This document shows, in pieces, positions 48,516 to 57,270 of a stretch of 64,000 bases of DNA. This DNA is from Oscillospiraceae bacterium. Its GTDB lineage: Bacteria; Bacillota; Clostridia; Oscillospirales; Oscillospiraceae. The stretch spans positions 1 to 64,000 of the forward strand of contig JAFSCK010000024.1 of the NCBI GenBank assembly GCA_017436785.1. Reading direction: 5' to 3'. Made by a program: the position numbers and the translations under genes. Numbering within the stretch: the stretch's first letter is position 1; every line of letters starts with the position of its first letter. The notes beneath the pieces are model-generated. The model was not told the DNA's origin, did not search any database, and was given only the letters and a program-made list of their open reading frames with translations.

Positions 48516-50621
48516 TTAGCGTTTTCTGCGTGGTGCCCTAGTATCTGTATTGGGTCTGGCCTTAGGTGCCTCATAACGAGTGGGTGTCTGCTTGTACCGT
48601 ACTGTCTCAACAGATACGGTCTTCACATTATCACCGTCATAGACCGGCTTACCCTTATCGTAGACAGGTTTCCGGTCCACAGCTGCCTCACCGTGGATTG
48701 CATACCACTGGCCGCCATTGACATCCTGATAGACCTGATAGTCACCTCTAGGCGGTGCAAACTGCGCGGTATCATAGAACATGGTACCAGAGCCGTTTTC
48801 ATGCCGCACCTCGAAATGGCCGTCCAATCTCTGAGCGCCATCCACAGAAGATACCTGCTGTTCGTATCCGGGCATAAACTGCTGGAACTGCGCCTGATTA
48901 TAGGCCACAGCAGCCTCACCGGGTTCAAAGTCAGGCATATCTGCGTGCTGCTGCATCGCATACCAGTCAACACCGTTAGCCGACTGCATAACTGTATGAG
49001 GCGCATCCGGTTCGTCGTAGAAAGCACTGTTGTACCACATGGTGTTTCCGCCATCTGGCATACTTGCCTCGATTGCACCGGCTTCCACCGTTCTGAGAAC
49101 AGTACCCTCCGGTGCATCCGGGAAATTTGCAGCAACCTGTGGTGCCTCTGCAGGGCTTCCGGTAAATGCAGGAGCATCATAGAACTGACCTGCATCCGGG
49201 CCACTGGCCATCTGATACCAGCTGGAACCATCCGAAGCAGTAACGACACTGTGCGGGCCGCCGGGTTTTTCGAACTGATCGGTGTTGAACATCTCTACGG
49301 ATGTTTCCTTACCGTCAGCGCCAACGACCTTTGTGCTGATCTGTCCGCCGGTGATCTGCGTATCGGTTAATTGCATGCCGGACATCTGGGGAATGTAATT
49401 ACCCAAACTGCGGTCTGCAATCTCTCCGCCGATCGTACCAGACACATTGGGTGTTCTGATAGCAACAGAAGAAATGGAGTCACCTGTAAGCGTAGCACCG
49501 TTTCTCGCCGCCATACCACCGAACACCCGGCCTACAAAACCAATGGTACCGCCAGCACCCATTCGGGTACCACCCTGGACCACTGCGTCTCGGACATAAC
49601 TGTTCCCTTTGAACTGGTTAGCAAAGCCCGCAGCAAATCCAGAAGCGGTATTGGTTGCTCCACCAATTGCTCCGCCTGCCGCGTTGGCACCACGGAACAT
49701 TCCGCCTGCACTGCGAACACCACCCATGCCACCTGTCAGGACCCGGGCCGCCATCAGCATTTCCATACCCATTGTAGAGCCAGTCTGGGCAACATTGAGA
49801 CCCATAGCAGCCAAATAGGAATCGAACTTCTGCGCTGTCTTCAGGAATGCCAATGCGCAGAAGAGCCACAGGAAGATGCTGCCCTTGCCGGACGAAAGCG
49901 CACCACCATTACCAATGTATTGGCCCACCGAGGAATTGAATGCTCTGAGGAACCAAACATTCAGTACTAGCAGCAAGAGCTGTGATCCAACCATTCGACA
50001 CCAGGACTTGAATACGGGAGAGGTGGATTTGGATGCACCCATACAGTAGGCAAGCGGAGAAGTGTAGCACAGAACGCCTACAACAACATAGCGTTCAACC
50101 ACTTCCAACAAGAGCTTGAAATAGTTCCAGCCCAATGCGATCTCCAGAATGATCAACAGAATCAAACCTACGACCGAGGCAACGGATATCAGTGTGGTTA
50201 GGCCGCTGGTCAGTGCTTGTTCAACTCCGGCAAAAGTGAAGTCTTCCGCCGTAAGCGTCAGATCCATAAGTGCCGTGTAAGGCGCACGGGCAATATCCAA
50301 AGCAATCATAAAGATTGGTTTGGCATAACCGATAAGCAGCGCAAACAATGCACTTCTTGCCAGCAGTGTCCACGGGTTTTCCGCTTCTGTGATCGGTCCT
50401 CCGTATATTCGGAAGAGCTGCCACACAGTGATCAGGAACAGCAGTGCCCAAGCTGTGTACTGCATAATGGTGAAGGCGCTCTTAACAAAGGGGAAGTACT
50501 CTTCCATCGCCAGCATACTGGTTCCCAGAGCTTCCAGGAACAGTCCAGACACAGCATCCATCATCTGAGAGACAATGCTGCTGATCCATGTTACGATGCC
50601 TTCAAATATCCAGTCGAGCAA
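48516..50621 (-). CDS. VirB6/TrbL-like conjugation membrane protein
   Basis: The 701-residue protein has six or seven membrane segments in its N-terminal 290 residues, as in VirB6 and TrbL. The C-terminal 400 residues are soluble and Gly/Ala-rich at first (GGVRSAGGMFRGANAAGGA). They then carry four or five degenerate repeats built on EMFNTDQFEKPGGPHSVV, MWYNSAFYDEPDAPHTVM and MFYDTAQFAPPRGDYQVY. These end in W-Y-A-(I/M) motifs and may bind something at the channel mouth. Confidence 0.88.
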   Translation of the reverse strand: MLDWIFEGIVTWISSIVSQMMDAVSGLFLEALGTSMLAMEEYFPFVKSAFTIMQYTAWALLFLITVWQLFRIYGGPITEAENPWTLLARSALFALLIGYAKPIFMIALDIARAPYTALMDLTLTAEDFTFAGVEQALTSGLTTLISVASVVGLILLIILEIALGWNYFKLLLEVVERYVVVGVLCYTSPLAYCMGASKSTSPVFKSWCRMVGSQLLLLVLNVWFLRAFNSSVGQYIGNGGALSSGKGSIFLWLFCALAFLKTAQKFDSYLAAMGLNVAQTGSTMGMEMLMAARVLTGGMGGVRSAGGMFRGANAAGGAIGGATNTASGFAAGFANQFKGNSYVRDAVVQGGTRMGAGGTIGFVGRVFGGMAARNGATLTGDSISSVAIRTPNVSGTIGGEIADRSLGNYIPQMSGMQLTDTQITGGQISTKVVGADGKETSVEMFNTDQFEKPGGPHSVVTASDGSSWYQMASGPDAGQFYDAPAFTGSPAEAPQVAANFPDAPEGTVLRTVEAGAIEASMPDGGNTMWYNSAFYDEPDAPHTVMQSANGVDWYAMQQHADMPDFEPGEAAVAYNQAQFQQFMPGYEQQVSSVDGAQRLDGHFEVRHENGSGTMFYDTAQFAPPRGDYQVYQDVNGGQWYAIHGEAAVDRKPVYDKGKPVYDGDNVKTVSVETVRYKQTPTRYEAPKARPNTDTRAPRRKR

Positions 50622-50656
50622 GCTGCATCACCTCCGATCTGCTCGACCGAGCATGA

Positions 50657-51022
50657 TCAAGGTGAATAATTACCGCCCTGTACCAACGGCTGCAGATAAG
50701 CGACGATAAAGCCCAGGGTATTCAAAACAACCCAGGTGACAACAATTCGCTTCAGCCAGCTGGTAGCCTCATCGACTGCCCGCTGATTTCTGGAGATCAT
50801 TCGGACAAGCAGCGCGACTGCCGCCATTGTAACTGCTACAATGGTGGAAATACCAACGAGCTGGCCGTAGATATCCTTCATGATGGTGGAGAAACGGGTC
50901 CAAATGGTATCGTTCGCCGCCAACATGGGCTGGACAGTCAGCATCATGGCGGTTGCAGTACCCACCAATGACCAATAGGCAGTCTTAATTTTCTGACCGC
51001 CCAGCTTCAGTTGTTTGACCAT
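50657..51022 (-). CDS. VirB2-like pilin subunit
   Basis: The 121-residue protein has a signal-like segment ending PMLAANDT and two membrane segments (about 48-70 and 88-112) joined by a short charged loop (SRNQRAVDEATSWLKR). This fits VirB2/Maff2-type pilins of Gram-positive elements. AAGGAGG precedes the ATG at 51022. A promoter and an attenuator-like hairpin lie upstream. It is followed by the VirB6-like gene 35 nt later. Confidence 0.85.
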   Translation of the reverse strand: MVKQLKLGGQKIKTAYWSLVGTATAMMLTVQPMLAANDTIWTRFSTIMKDIYGQLVGISTIVAVTMAAVALLVRMISRNQRAVDEATSWLKRIVVTWVVLNTLGFIVAYLQPLVQGGNYSP

Positions 51023-51062
51023 GTCTTGCACCTCCTTACTCTGAAAATAGACAACAAAAAAT

Positions 51063-51099
51063 GCCGCCCCAAAAGCTGATGAACAGCTGTTGAAACGGC
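51063..51099 (-). terminator. Attenuator-like hairpin in the virB2 leader
   Basis: On the minus strand GCCG pairs with CGGC and AGCTG with CAGCT inside it, followed by ATTTTTTG. It lies in the leader between the promoter at 51134 and the virB2-like start. Confidence 0.6.
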
Positions 51100-51133
51100 T
51101 CTTTTATCGCCTTGCCCAGTATTGGACGATACA

Positions 51134-51196
51134 ATTCTATCACATTTACTTTTGCATGTCATTGGCGCGAACCTTGCCATTTTATATGCCATTTTA
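51134..51196 (-). promoter_or_regulatory. Promoter of the virB2-virB4 transfer genes with upstream repeats
   Basis: On the minus strand ATGACA (51162-51157), a 17-nt spacer and TAGAAT (51139-51134) form a good promoter. Just upstream are two direct copies of TGCCATTTTA (plus strand 51175-51184 and 51187-51196), spaced by 12 bp, followed by TGGCATTT. They look like a regulator site. Confidence 0.65.
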
Positions 51197-51204
51197 CTGG
51201 CATT

Positions 51205-51843
51205 TCATTTACACGGGAAAGAATTAAATAAAGTTAATACATCCAGCCAGTATTCCAGCTCCCTTGTCGGGGCTGCCCATAGGCGCATTGAAAGAACTGT
51301 TATTGCCTGTTCCTTAAGCCTATAATAATGCCTTGTAGAGATATCCAACTCATACAGTATTTCATTATGTTTGAGCTTTTTAGGACAGATATAGGTCGTG
51401 TAAATAAGCTGGTATAGCCTTTCGCCGTTTTCCGGTTTCTTTTGTAGGATTGTCAGCGCTTCATTTACTCTATCCAGCATAGATCGGGTTTTTTGAATGG
51501 ATTCAATTCTGCTTTCCAACTTGCGATTTCCCATCACCACCTCCAAATCTATACGATCAAGCAACTGATCTAATTGTTCAAATGGTTCATCCAATTCCAT
51601 GGCTATAGTTCCCGGGAAACATTCAACCATCCACGCGATGTTCCGATACTGCTTTAACAGCAACTCAGTGTTGTGATAACGCACTTTGTTCTTCTCTTGT
51701 TGAATAGAACGCATGGTTTCATCATCAATATCACTATCTCCGAGAAGTCCTCGTTTAGTCAAAAACTGTATAAAAGCATCGGATTGAGATCTGATTTTTT
51801 CCTCTTGCCGCTCATAGAGCATCTGCTCATCCTGTTTGCTCAT
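51205..51843 (-). CDS. Putative ArpU-like transcription regulator
   Basis: The 212-residue helical protein has a C-terminal helix-turn-helix resembling sigma region 4 (KLKHNEILYELDISTRHYYR) and long acidic N-terminal helices. This layout recalls ArpU-type late regulators of phages, but I cannot prove the family. AAAGGAG precedes the ATG at 51843. It lies next to the transfer promoter at 51134, which makes it a good candidate to control it. Confidence 0.65.
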   Translation of the reverse strand: MSKQDEQMLYERQEEKIRSQSDAFIQFLTKRGLLGDSDIDDETMRSIQQEKNKVRYHNTELLLKQYRNIAWMVECFPGTIAMELDEPFEQLDQLLDRIDLEVVMGNRKLESRIESIQKTRSMLDRVNEALTILQKKPENGERLYQLIYTTYICPKKLKHNEILYELDISTRHYYRLKEQAITVLSMRLWAAPTRELEYWLDVLTLFNSFPCK

Positions 51844-52903
51844 ATGTAAAATACTCCTTTGCATAGCTGTTCAGATCCATTGAGCCACACGGCCCTCGGA
51901 TCGTATTCGGATCTGCTTGCGAGAGAGAGCATATACTAACCCTACCGCAGTCATATCCACACTTCTTACATATCCTACACAGAGAAAAATACGCGCGTAA
52001 TAATATGGGGTCTGAATGTGCAACGCGGCTATTTTCTAACTCCGTAAGCGCACGATCCCCTTGGCCCTCAAGCAGTCGCCTGCTGAACCAAGCTACCATA
52101 CGGCTCATATACTGATGGATTGAGCCACGTTTGCGCGTATTCCGTGCCAAAATGCGTATTTCCTCTAAAATACGCACAACGGCCTCCTGTGTTGGGAGTG
52201 AAACCTCTGTATCACAGGGATACAGCTTATTAAAAATGAGACAGCCATAGGAGCCAGGCAGACGGTACAGAGCGAAGACATCCCCATGCTTCTGAAAAAA
52301 TCTCCATACCTTTGTCTTTTCCCAACCCCAACGCTGTCCCAGGGTTTCCAAAGTCAAAATGGCTCCATACTTACCATACTGAACAGCAGGAGCCATAAAT
52401 GAGAACACATTGCGGCGATCATTGGAGACAGTATGGCACCAAAGATCTAACCATGCGTCCGCTTCCTCAAATTGATAATTTTGTGCTGCTAATCTTTGCG
52501 TTATGTTCCTGGGGAGGCAGAGGAACCCATAACCATCTGTTGTATAAACAGTTCCATCCATACATTCCGCACCGGAACATTTAACAACCCAGTCCAGGAT
52601 CTGATACGACAGTTTCTTTGTAACAGGATCCAACTCATAGCTGATGTAACCCAGCTCTCGCAATGTATCCATCACCTGAAGGGCCTGGTGCCTCTTCTTT
52701 GCCCCAAGAATACTCTTAAGCCCAACAACACCGCCGGCCCACATACCGGGCTGTACGGGGTTGCTGTGGCCGCAGTAGATGGCATTACCCTTTCTAAACG
52801 CCGCCCTTGATGCCAGTTTTGCCCATGCACCCATCACCCCTTTGCCCTCTGGCAAATGGGATCTCAGTAATTTGACCCAGTCATATCGCTGTAAACACTG
52901 CAT
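51827..52903 (-). CDS. Hypothetical protein with winged-helix segments, possibly replication initiator
   Basis: The 358-residue protein has two helical DNA-binding-like regions (about 70-125: LQVMDTLRELGYISYELDP, and 150-240: LTLETLGQRWGWEKTKVWRF). A C-terminal Cys cluster (RICKKCGYDCG) could bind metal. The winged-helix pattern and order fit a replication or mobilisation initiator of the element, but no catalytic motif is visible. AGGAGGTG precedes the ATG at 52903. Confidence 0.6.
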   Translation of the reverse strand: MQCLQRYDWVKLLRSHLPEGKGVMGAWAKLASRAAFRKGNAIYCGHSNPVQPGMWAGGVVGLKSILGAKKRHQALQVMDTLRELGYISYELDPVTKKLSYQILDWVVKCSGAECMDGTVYTTDGYGFLCLPRNITQRLAAQNYQFEEADAWLDLWCHTVSNDRRNVFSFMAPAVQYGKYGAILTLETLGQRWGWEKTKVWRFFQKHGDVFALYRLPGSYGCLIFNKLYPCDTEVSLPTQEAVVRILEEIRILARNTRKRGSIHQYMSRMVAWFSRRLLEGQGDRALTELENSRVAHSDPILLRAYFSLCRICKKCGYDCGRVSICSLSQADPNTIRGPCGSMDLNSYAKEYFTYEQTG

Positions 52904-52941
52904 TCCCGGCACCTCCTTTGGCTATTTTGGGTATAAAAAAT

Positions 52942-52967
52942 GGGCAGCCCTACAAATAGAGCTGCCC
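52942..52967 (-). terminator. Terminator after the DUF5348-type gene
   Basis: GGGCAGC (52942-52948) pairs with GCTGCCC (52961-52967). On the minus strand ATTTTTT follows. Confidence 0.8.
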
Positions 52968-52978
52968 GGCAGATGTAT

Positions 52979-53470
52979 TTATTTTTCTTTGATCCTCACT
53001 GTTAGACCTGCAATCGCCTTGGTATCGATTCCTACCAGGAACCAATCTTCACCCATCTCAATGCGTGTTGGGATCCAATCTCCATCGACAAGTGCCTCCA
53101 TTCTTGTTCCGCAATGAAGACCTCCATAATATTCATTTAGGCTAAACCTAATATCCATACGCCCGCTGTCTGTATCCAATACAAGTGTACCTTGCTTCAT
53201 GTATGCATCCTTTCCGGCGGCCTTTCGTGCTGCCTCTTCTTGGTCAATCCGATATAATTTCCGCAGATATGCGTCAAAGATTGTACGACGGATCAATACC
53301 TTTTTTCCAATCTTGTATACCGCACCAGCCTCACGAGCCAATCGGGTAAACATTTTCAATCCTAAGCCATAGTAATCCGCTCCTTGGTAATAAGTGATAA
53401 ACTCATGCTTTAGGATCTCAATGTCTTCATCATCCAGTTTATCGGAGAACATCCATAGATTACCACTCAT
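52979..53470 (-). CDS. DNA-binding-like protein with DUF6462-like and DUF5348-like parts
   Basis: This is a 163-residue protein. The N-terminal half (residues 25-75: GLKMFTRLAREAGAVYKIGK, RRTIFDAYL) resembles the excisionase-like DUF6462 winged helix seen in its neighbour. The C-terminal half (GRMDIRFSLNEYYGGLHCGT, then DGDWIPTRIEMGEDWFLVG) resembles DUF5348. It follows the upstream gene with a 1-nt overlap. Both are probably regulators at the leading end of the element. Confidence 0.72.
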   Translation of the reverse strand: MSGNLWMFSDKLDDEDIEILKHEFITYYQGADYYGLGLKMFTRLAREAGAVYKIGKKVLIRRTIFDAYLRKLYRIDQEEAARKAAGKDAYMKQGTLVLDTDSGRMDIRFSLNEYYGGLHCGTRMEALVDGDWIPTRIEMGEDWFLVGIDTKAIAGLTVRIKEK

Positions 53471-53739
53471 TATGATTCCTCCGAGGGAGCTAGAGTGCTA
53501 GGCTCATGGAACTGCTCCAAATACTGGTCGAAGATATCTCGATTTATTAATACTGTCCCGTCAATTCGATATATTGCGCCTGCCTTACTGGCCATCTCCA
53601 ATAACTTCTTATGCTGTATGCTGTACACAATTTCAGCATCCTTGTAGCGAAGAAATTGCCGACGAAGCCGCTTTGCACTCTCGCGAACATCGTTCCGCTT
53701 GCCCAGCTCGAAATATTCTTTTGTCTGCTCACTGATCAT
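53470..53739 (-). CDS. Excisionase-like protein (DUF6462-type)
   Basis: The 89-residue protein has a winged-helix pattern (KKLLEMASKAGAIYRIDGTV, INRDIFDQYLE). AAAGGAAC precedes the ATG at 53739. It is the rightmost element gene, 57 bp from the hairpin at 53796. In such elements these proteins often help excision or start the early operon. Confidence 0.75.
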   Translation of the reverse strand: MISEQTKEYFELGKRNDVRESAKRLRRQFLRYKDAEIVYSIQHKKLLEMASKAGAIYRIDGTVLINRDIFDQYLEQFHEPSTLAPSEES

Positions 53740-53795
53740 GTGCTCAGTTCCTTTCATATTTAGAGTTGTCAAGACAGATGTTGCAGCCTGCAAAA

Positions 53796-53833
53796 AAGGA
53801 CACTTTCTGAAATTTCTTACAGAAAGTGTCCTT
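53796..53833 (-). terminator. Terminator between lysS and the element
   Basis: AAGGACACTTTCT (53796-53808) pairs perfectly with AGAAAGTGTCCTT (53821-53833). The minus strand ends in TTTTTT. It would stop lysS transcripts before the element genes, if it lies downstream of lysS as it does here. Confidence 0.85.
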
Positions 53834-53909
53834 AAATAACAAGTGCTATATTGCGCTGTGGCTTAACAACTTATTCATGCTGCGTCACAATTATTCGCTA
53901 AAACACGCA

Positions 53910-53931
53910 AATTTGTTGTCAATTTGTTGTC
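53910..53931. repeat. Tandem 11-bp repeat near the element edge
   Basis: AATTTGTTGTC occurs twice head to tail (53910-53920 and 53921-53931), between the element terminator and the end of lysS. It could be a recombinase arm site near attR. No matching copy was found on the left, so the attachment core is not defined. Confidence 0.45.
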
Positions 53932-53977
53932 AACCAAAAGCTGAAAAGCCGAAAAAGCGTTGCGGCACAAGGGTTTT

Positions 53978-55471
53978 TCACTCAAGGGGCCGCATCGTGG
54001 GGAACAGGATGACCTCGCGGATGGTATCGGTACCAGTGAGAAGCATGACGCAGCGGTCGATGCCCATACCCATGCCGCCGGTGGGGGGCATGCCGTATTC
54101 CATGGCGTTGAGGAAATCCTCGTCCAGCATTTCGGTTTCATCGTCGCCCCGCTCCCGCTGCTCCACCTGCTTCATGAAGCGACCTCTCTGGTCGATGGGG
54201 TCGTTCAGCTCGGAGTAGGCGTTTGCCAACTCAGAGTGGCAGATAAACAGTTCAAAACGCTCGGTCAGCCGGGGATCGACAGGGCTGCGCTTGGTCAGGG
54301 GGCTGACCTCCACAGGGTACATGGTAATGAAGGTAGGCTGGATCAGGTGCTCTTCCACTCTCTGGTCAAAGCAAGCATACAGGGCGTTGCCCCATGTCTT
54401 TTCAGCAGCATCCGCCAGTTCCACGCCCTTGGCCTTGGCAGCAGCCACGGCCTCGGCATCATCGGTAATCGCGCCAAAGTCGATGCCCACATATTCCTTA
54501 ACCGCATCCACCATAGTCAGCCGGCGCCAGCCGGGGGTCAGGTCGATCTGCTCGCCCATCCACTCTACCTGATAGGTGCCCAGAATTTCCTGCGCTGCAC
54601 CGGAAATGATGCCCTCGGCAATATCCATCATATCGTGGAAATCCGCATAGGCCTGATACAGCTCCACAGAGGTAAACTCCGGGTTATGCTTGGGGTCCAT
54701 GCCCTCGTTCCGGAAAATTCTGCCGATCTCATACACCCGGTCCATACCGCCGATGATCAGCCGCTTCAGGGGCAGCTCCGTGGCGATACGCATGAACATA
54801 TCGATGTCCAAGGTGTTATGGTGGGTAATGAAGGGACGGGCAGAAGCACCGCCGGCAATGGTGTTCAGCACCGGGGTCTCTACCTCAATGTAGTTCATAT
54901 TATCCAAGTAGTTGCGCATGAACTTGATGAACTTGGAACGGATCACAAAGTTCTGCTTGACCTCGGGATTGACCATCAGGTCCACATAGCGCTGACGGAA
55001 GCGGATCTCCTTATCGGTCAGGCCGTGGTACTTTTCGGGCAGAGGCAGCAGGGATTTAGAGAGCAGGGTCACGGTCTTTGCCCGGACGGAGATCTCCTCG
55101 GTCTTGGTCTTGAACACTTCGCCTTCCACGCCGACGATATCGCCGATATCGTTCTTCTTGAAACGGGCGTACTCCTCCTCACCCAGCTCATCGATCTTGA
55201 CGAACAGCTGGATACGGCCGGTGCAGTCCTGCAGGTCGCAGAACATGACCTTGCCCTGACCGCGCTTGCTCATCAGACGGCCGGCGACCCGGACGGTCTT
55301 ACCCTCGTAGCCTTCGTAATCTGCCTTGATGGCGGCAGAATCCGCATTAAAATCAAACTTGGTCTGCAGGAAGGGGTCTCTGCCCTCCGCCTGCAAAGCT
55401 GCCAGCTTATCCCGGCGCACCTGCACCTGATCGCTGTAGCTCATTTCTGTCTGGGGTTCAAACTTTGCCAT
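53978..55471 (-). CDS. lysS: Lysyl-tRNA synthetase, class II
   Basis: The 497-residue enzyme joins lysine to tRNA(Lys) with ATP. The N-terminal OB fold has VRVAGRLMSKRGQGKVMF (about 55-75). Class II motif 1 lies near FVIRSKFIKFMRNYLDNMN, motif 2 in YEIGRIFRNEGMDPKHNPEF and motif 3 in GMGIDRCVMLLTG near the end. Its length is normal. greA lies 4 nt upstream, the usual order in many Clostridia. It is the first core gene next to the mobile region, and its 3' end appears intact. Confidence 0.97.
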   Translation of the reverse strand: MAKFEPQTEMSYSDQVQVRRDKLAALQAEGRDPFLQTKFDFNADSAAIKADYEGYEGKTVRVAGRLMSKRGQGKVMFCDLQDCTGRIQLFVKIDELGEEEYARFKKNDIGDIVGVEGEVFKTKTEEISVRAKTVTLLSKSLLPLPEKYHGLTDKEIRFRQRYVDLMVNPEVKQNFVIRSKFIKFMRNYLDNMNYIEVETPVLNTIAGGASARPFITHHNTLDIDMFMRIATELPLKRLIIGGMDRVYEIGRIFRNEGMDPKHNPEFTSVELYQAYADFHDMMDIAEGIISGAAQEILGTYQVEWMGEQIDLTPGWRRLTMVDAVKEYVGIDFGAITDDAEAVAAAKAKGVELADAAEKTWGNALYACFDQRVEEHLIQPTFITMYPVEVSPLTKRSPVDPRLTERFELFICHSELANAYSELNDPIDQRGRFMKQVEQRERGDDETEMLDEDFLNAMEYGMPPTGGMGMGIDRCVMLLTGTDTIREVILFPTMRPLE

Positions 55472-55475
55472 CTTC

Positions 55476-55955
55476 TTAGCCCTCTCGAGAGATATCTACG
55501 ACCTTCATCTGGTAGGAACCGGCGGGTGCGTTGACCATAAAGGTGTCACCAATGCCCTTGCCCACCACAGCGCGGCCGAAGGGAGAGTCGTCGGAAAGCT
55601 TATACTCCATGGGGTTGGCTTCCTGAGAACCGGTAATCTTGTAAACAGTCTTTTCGCCGGTGGCCAGATCTTCCACGGTCACCTTGCAGCCCAGACCGAC
55701 ACGGCCGGAAAGCTCGTTCTCATCCTCGATGATTACAGCATGAGACAAAATATCCTCGATCTCGGCAATGCGGCCATAGAGCTTTGCCTGCTCATTCTTA
55801 GCAGCATCGTACTCGGAGTTTTCGGACAAGTCACCGTAGGAACGGGCTTCCGCGATCATAGCGGCGATTTCACGCTCACGGGTGGTCTTGAGGTAGTTGA
55901 GTTCCTTTTCCAACTCGGAGAGCCGCAGACTGGTAATCTTAAATTCCTTTGCCAT
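55476..55955 (-). CDS. greA: Transcription elongation factor GreA
   Basis: The 159-residue protein rescues backtracked RNA polymerase by stimulating transcript cleavage. The N-terminal coiled coil has LRLSELEKELNYLKTTRERE and the acidic tip EARSYGDLSENSEYDAAK. The C-terminal domain (about 85-158) has the conserved GSQEANP and SPFGRAVVGKGIGDT blocks. It is full length. It probably shares a transcript with lysS. Confidence 0.97.
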   Translation of the reverse strand: MAKEFKITSLRLSELEKELNYLKTTREREIAAMIAEARSYGDLSENSEYDAAKNEQAKLYGRIAEIEDILSHAVIIEDENELSGRVGLGCKVTVEDLATGEKTVYKITGSQEANPMEYKLSDDSPFGRAVVGKGIGDTFMVNAPAGSYQMKVVDISREG

Positions 55956-56042
55956 CTTGAAAAATCCTTTCTTTAAAGAAAAATTTCCATATCTTTTTCC
56001 ATTATAGAGGAATAATCTCCATTCGTCAAGCGCAATACCGGG

Positions 56043-57209
56043 TTATTTTTTCAATGCTTCCATGGCGGCCAGCACCTGCGGGTCTTCCATAGGCTCCAGA
56101 AGGCCGGCATAGATCTTTGCTGCGGTCTGTTCATCCACTTCCACAACAATTTCCGGAATCAAACCGCCCTCCTCTTCCAGACAGCGGCCTTTGGGGGTAA
56201 AGTATTTACCGATGGAAAGGGCTACCGCTGAGCCGTCGCCCAGCTGGATGGTGTTTTGGAAATAGCCTTTTCCCACGGTAGGCTGCCCTACCAGCACCGC
56301 CCAGTCATACTCCTCCAAAGCGGCAGCAAAGAATTCCGCAGCAGAAAAACTATCCCCGTTGATCAGCACTGCCATGGGCATTTTCAGACATTTTTCATCG
56401 GAGGGATCCACCGTTTCCTGCCCGGTATAGAACTGACTGCGGAAAAGATCCCCCGCCGGCAGCAGGTAATCCAAAAGGGTTACCAGTTCTTCTTTGAATC
56501 CGCCGGGGTTGAACCGCACATCAAATATCAAAGAGGTGGCACCCTGCTGGGTAAGTGCTTCGATCTGGGCAATGGTCTCCTGCGCACACCGGTCATTGAA
56601 ATTGGCAATGGTGATATAACCGATGCCGCCTTCCAGCATTTGCCCGGAGGCCACTTTGGTCAGAAGCTGCTTGCGCTCTACCGCAAAGGTTTGTTCCGCA
56701 CCGGAGCGCAGAACTGTCAGCTCCACAGTTGTGCCTTCCTTGCCCCGGATCAAGCTCCGGACACCGTCGATCCCCAACTGGGAAACCGGCTGTCCCTGTG
56801 CTTTCACCAGCACATCCCCGGGTTGGATTCCTGCCGCCAGCGCGCCACCGTCAGGCTCCACCCGGATAATATCAAAGCCGGTTTTATCCGGACGCGCAGT
56901 AATGGTAATGCCCACGCCCACATAAGCATTTTTGGTATGCTCCTCATTGGCCTGCATCTGGGATGCCGGAATATAATAGCTCCACCGGTCCGGCAATGCT
57001 TCCACCATACCGTTGGCCGCGCCGTCCTCCAATGCCTGCGGATCTGCCTCGCCGATAAAGCAAGTGTCGATAAGATAGCGCAGGGTTGTCAGCTTACTGC
57101 CGGGCTGCCGGAGCATAAAATACATGGTGCTGACGCAGGTAACCACCGCCACCAGCACATAAGTCAGCACCCGCAAAAGAAGGGTAAACCAACGCTTTTT
57201 CTCGTTCAT
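56043..57209 (-). CDS. ctp: S41-family C-terminal processing peptidase
   Basis: The 388-residue membrane-anchored serine protease has membrane segment residues 10-32, a PDZ domain (about 90-170: GVGITITARPDK, AAGIQPGDVLVKAQGQPV) and the catalytic domain with Ser in INGDSFSAAEFFAAAL and Lys in VGKGYFQNTI. The family trims exported proteins. Next to ftsEX and an EnvC-like hydrolase it probably acts on wall or division factors. AAGGTGG precedes the ATG at 57209. Confidence 0.93.
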   Translation of the reverse strand: MNEKKRWFTLLLRVLTYVLVAVVTCVSTMYFMLRQPGSKLTTLRYLIDTCFIGEADPQALEDGAANGMVEALPDRWSYYIPASQMQANEEHTKNAYVGVGITITARPDKTGFDIIRVEPDGGALAAGIQPGDVLVKAQGQPVSQLGIDGVRSLIRGKEGTTVELTVLRSGAEQTFAVERKQLLTKVASGQMLEGGIGYITIANFNDRCAQETIAQIEALTQQGATSLIFDVRFNPGGFKEELVTLLDYLLPAGDLFRSQFYTGQETVDPSDEKCLKMPMAVLINGDSFSAAEFFAAALEEYDWAVLVGQPTVGKGYFQNTIQLGDGSAVALSIGKYFTPKGRCLEEEGGLIPEIVVEVDEQTAAKIYAGLLEPMEDPQVLAAMEALKK

Positions 57210-57239
57210 AATACTGCCACCTTCCATACAGAACAAGCT

Positions 57240-57263
57240 CCCACAGCCCCATAGGGCTGTGGG
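57240..57263 (-). terminator. Terminator after the EnvC-like gene
   Basis: CCCACAGCCC (57240-57249) pairs perfectly with GGGCTGTGGG (57254-57263). The minus strand continues AGCTTGTTCT, a weak T tract. Confidence 0.8.
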
Positions 57264-57270
57264 ATGATTG

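Larger units (their letters stand above)
38141..53931. mobile_element. Transfer module and right edge of an integrative conjugative element
   Basis: This span holds VirD4-, VirB4-, VirB3-, VirB6- and VirB2-like genes, a CD1108-type NlpC/P60 protein and element-type small genes, all on the minus strand. The right edge lies between the last element gene (53739) and lysS (53978). The left edge is not visible; the pilus, AbiE, fibre and agr loci may all be cargo. No relaxase, and no integrase tied to this edge, is visible. Confidence 0.75.

Noticed and set aside
53796..53833. Perfect inverted repeat considered as the element attachment site
   Set aside because: It has the T run and stem of a terminator on the minus strand, and no second copy was found elsewhere in the window.
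53960..55534. Very long open frame on the plus strand opposite lysS
   Set aside because: It is the mirror of a clear lysyl-tRNA synthetase gene with biased codons; the product has no family features and no ribosome site.
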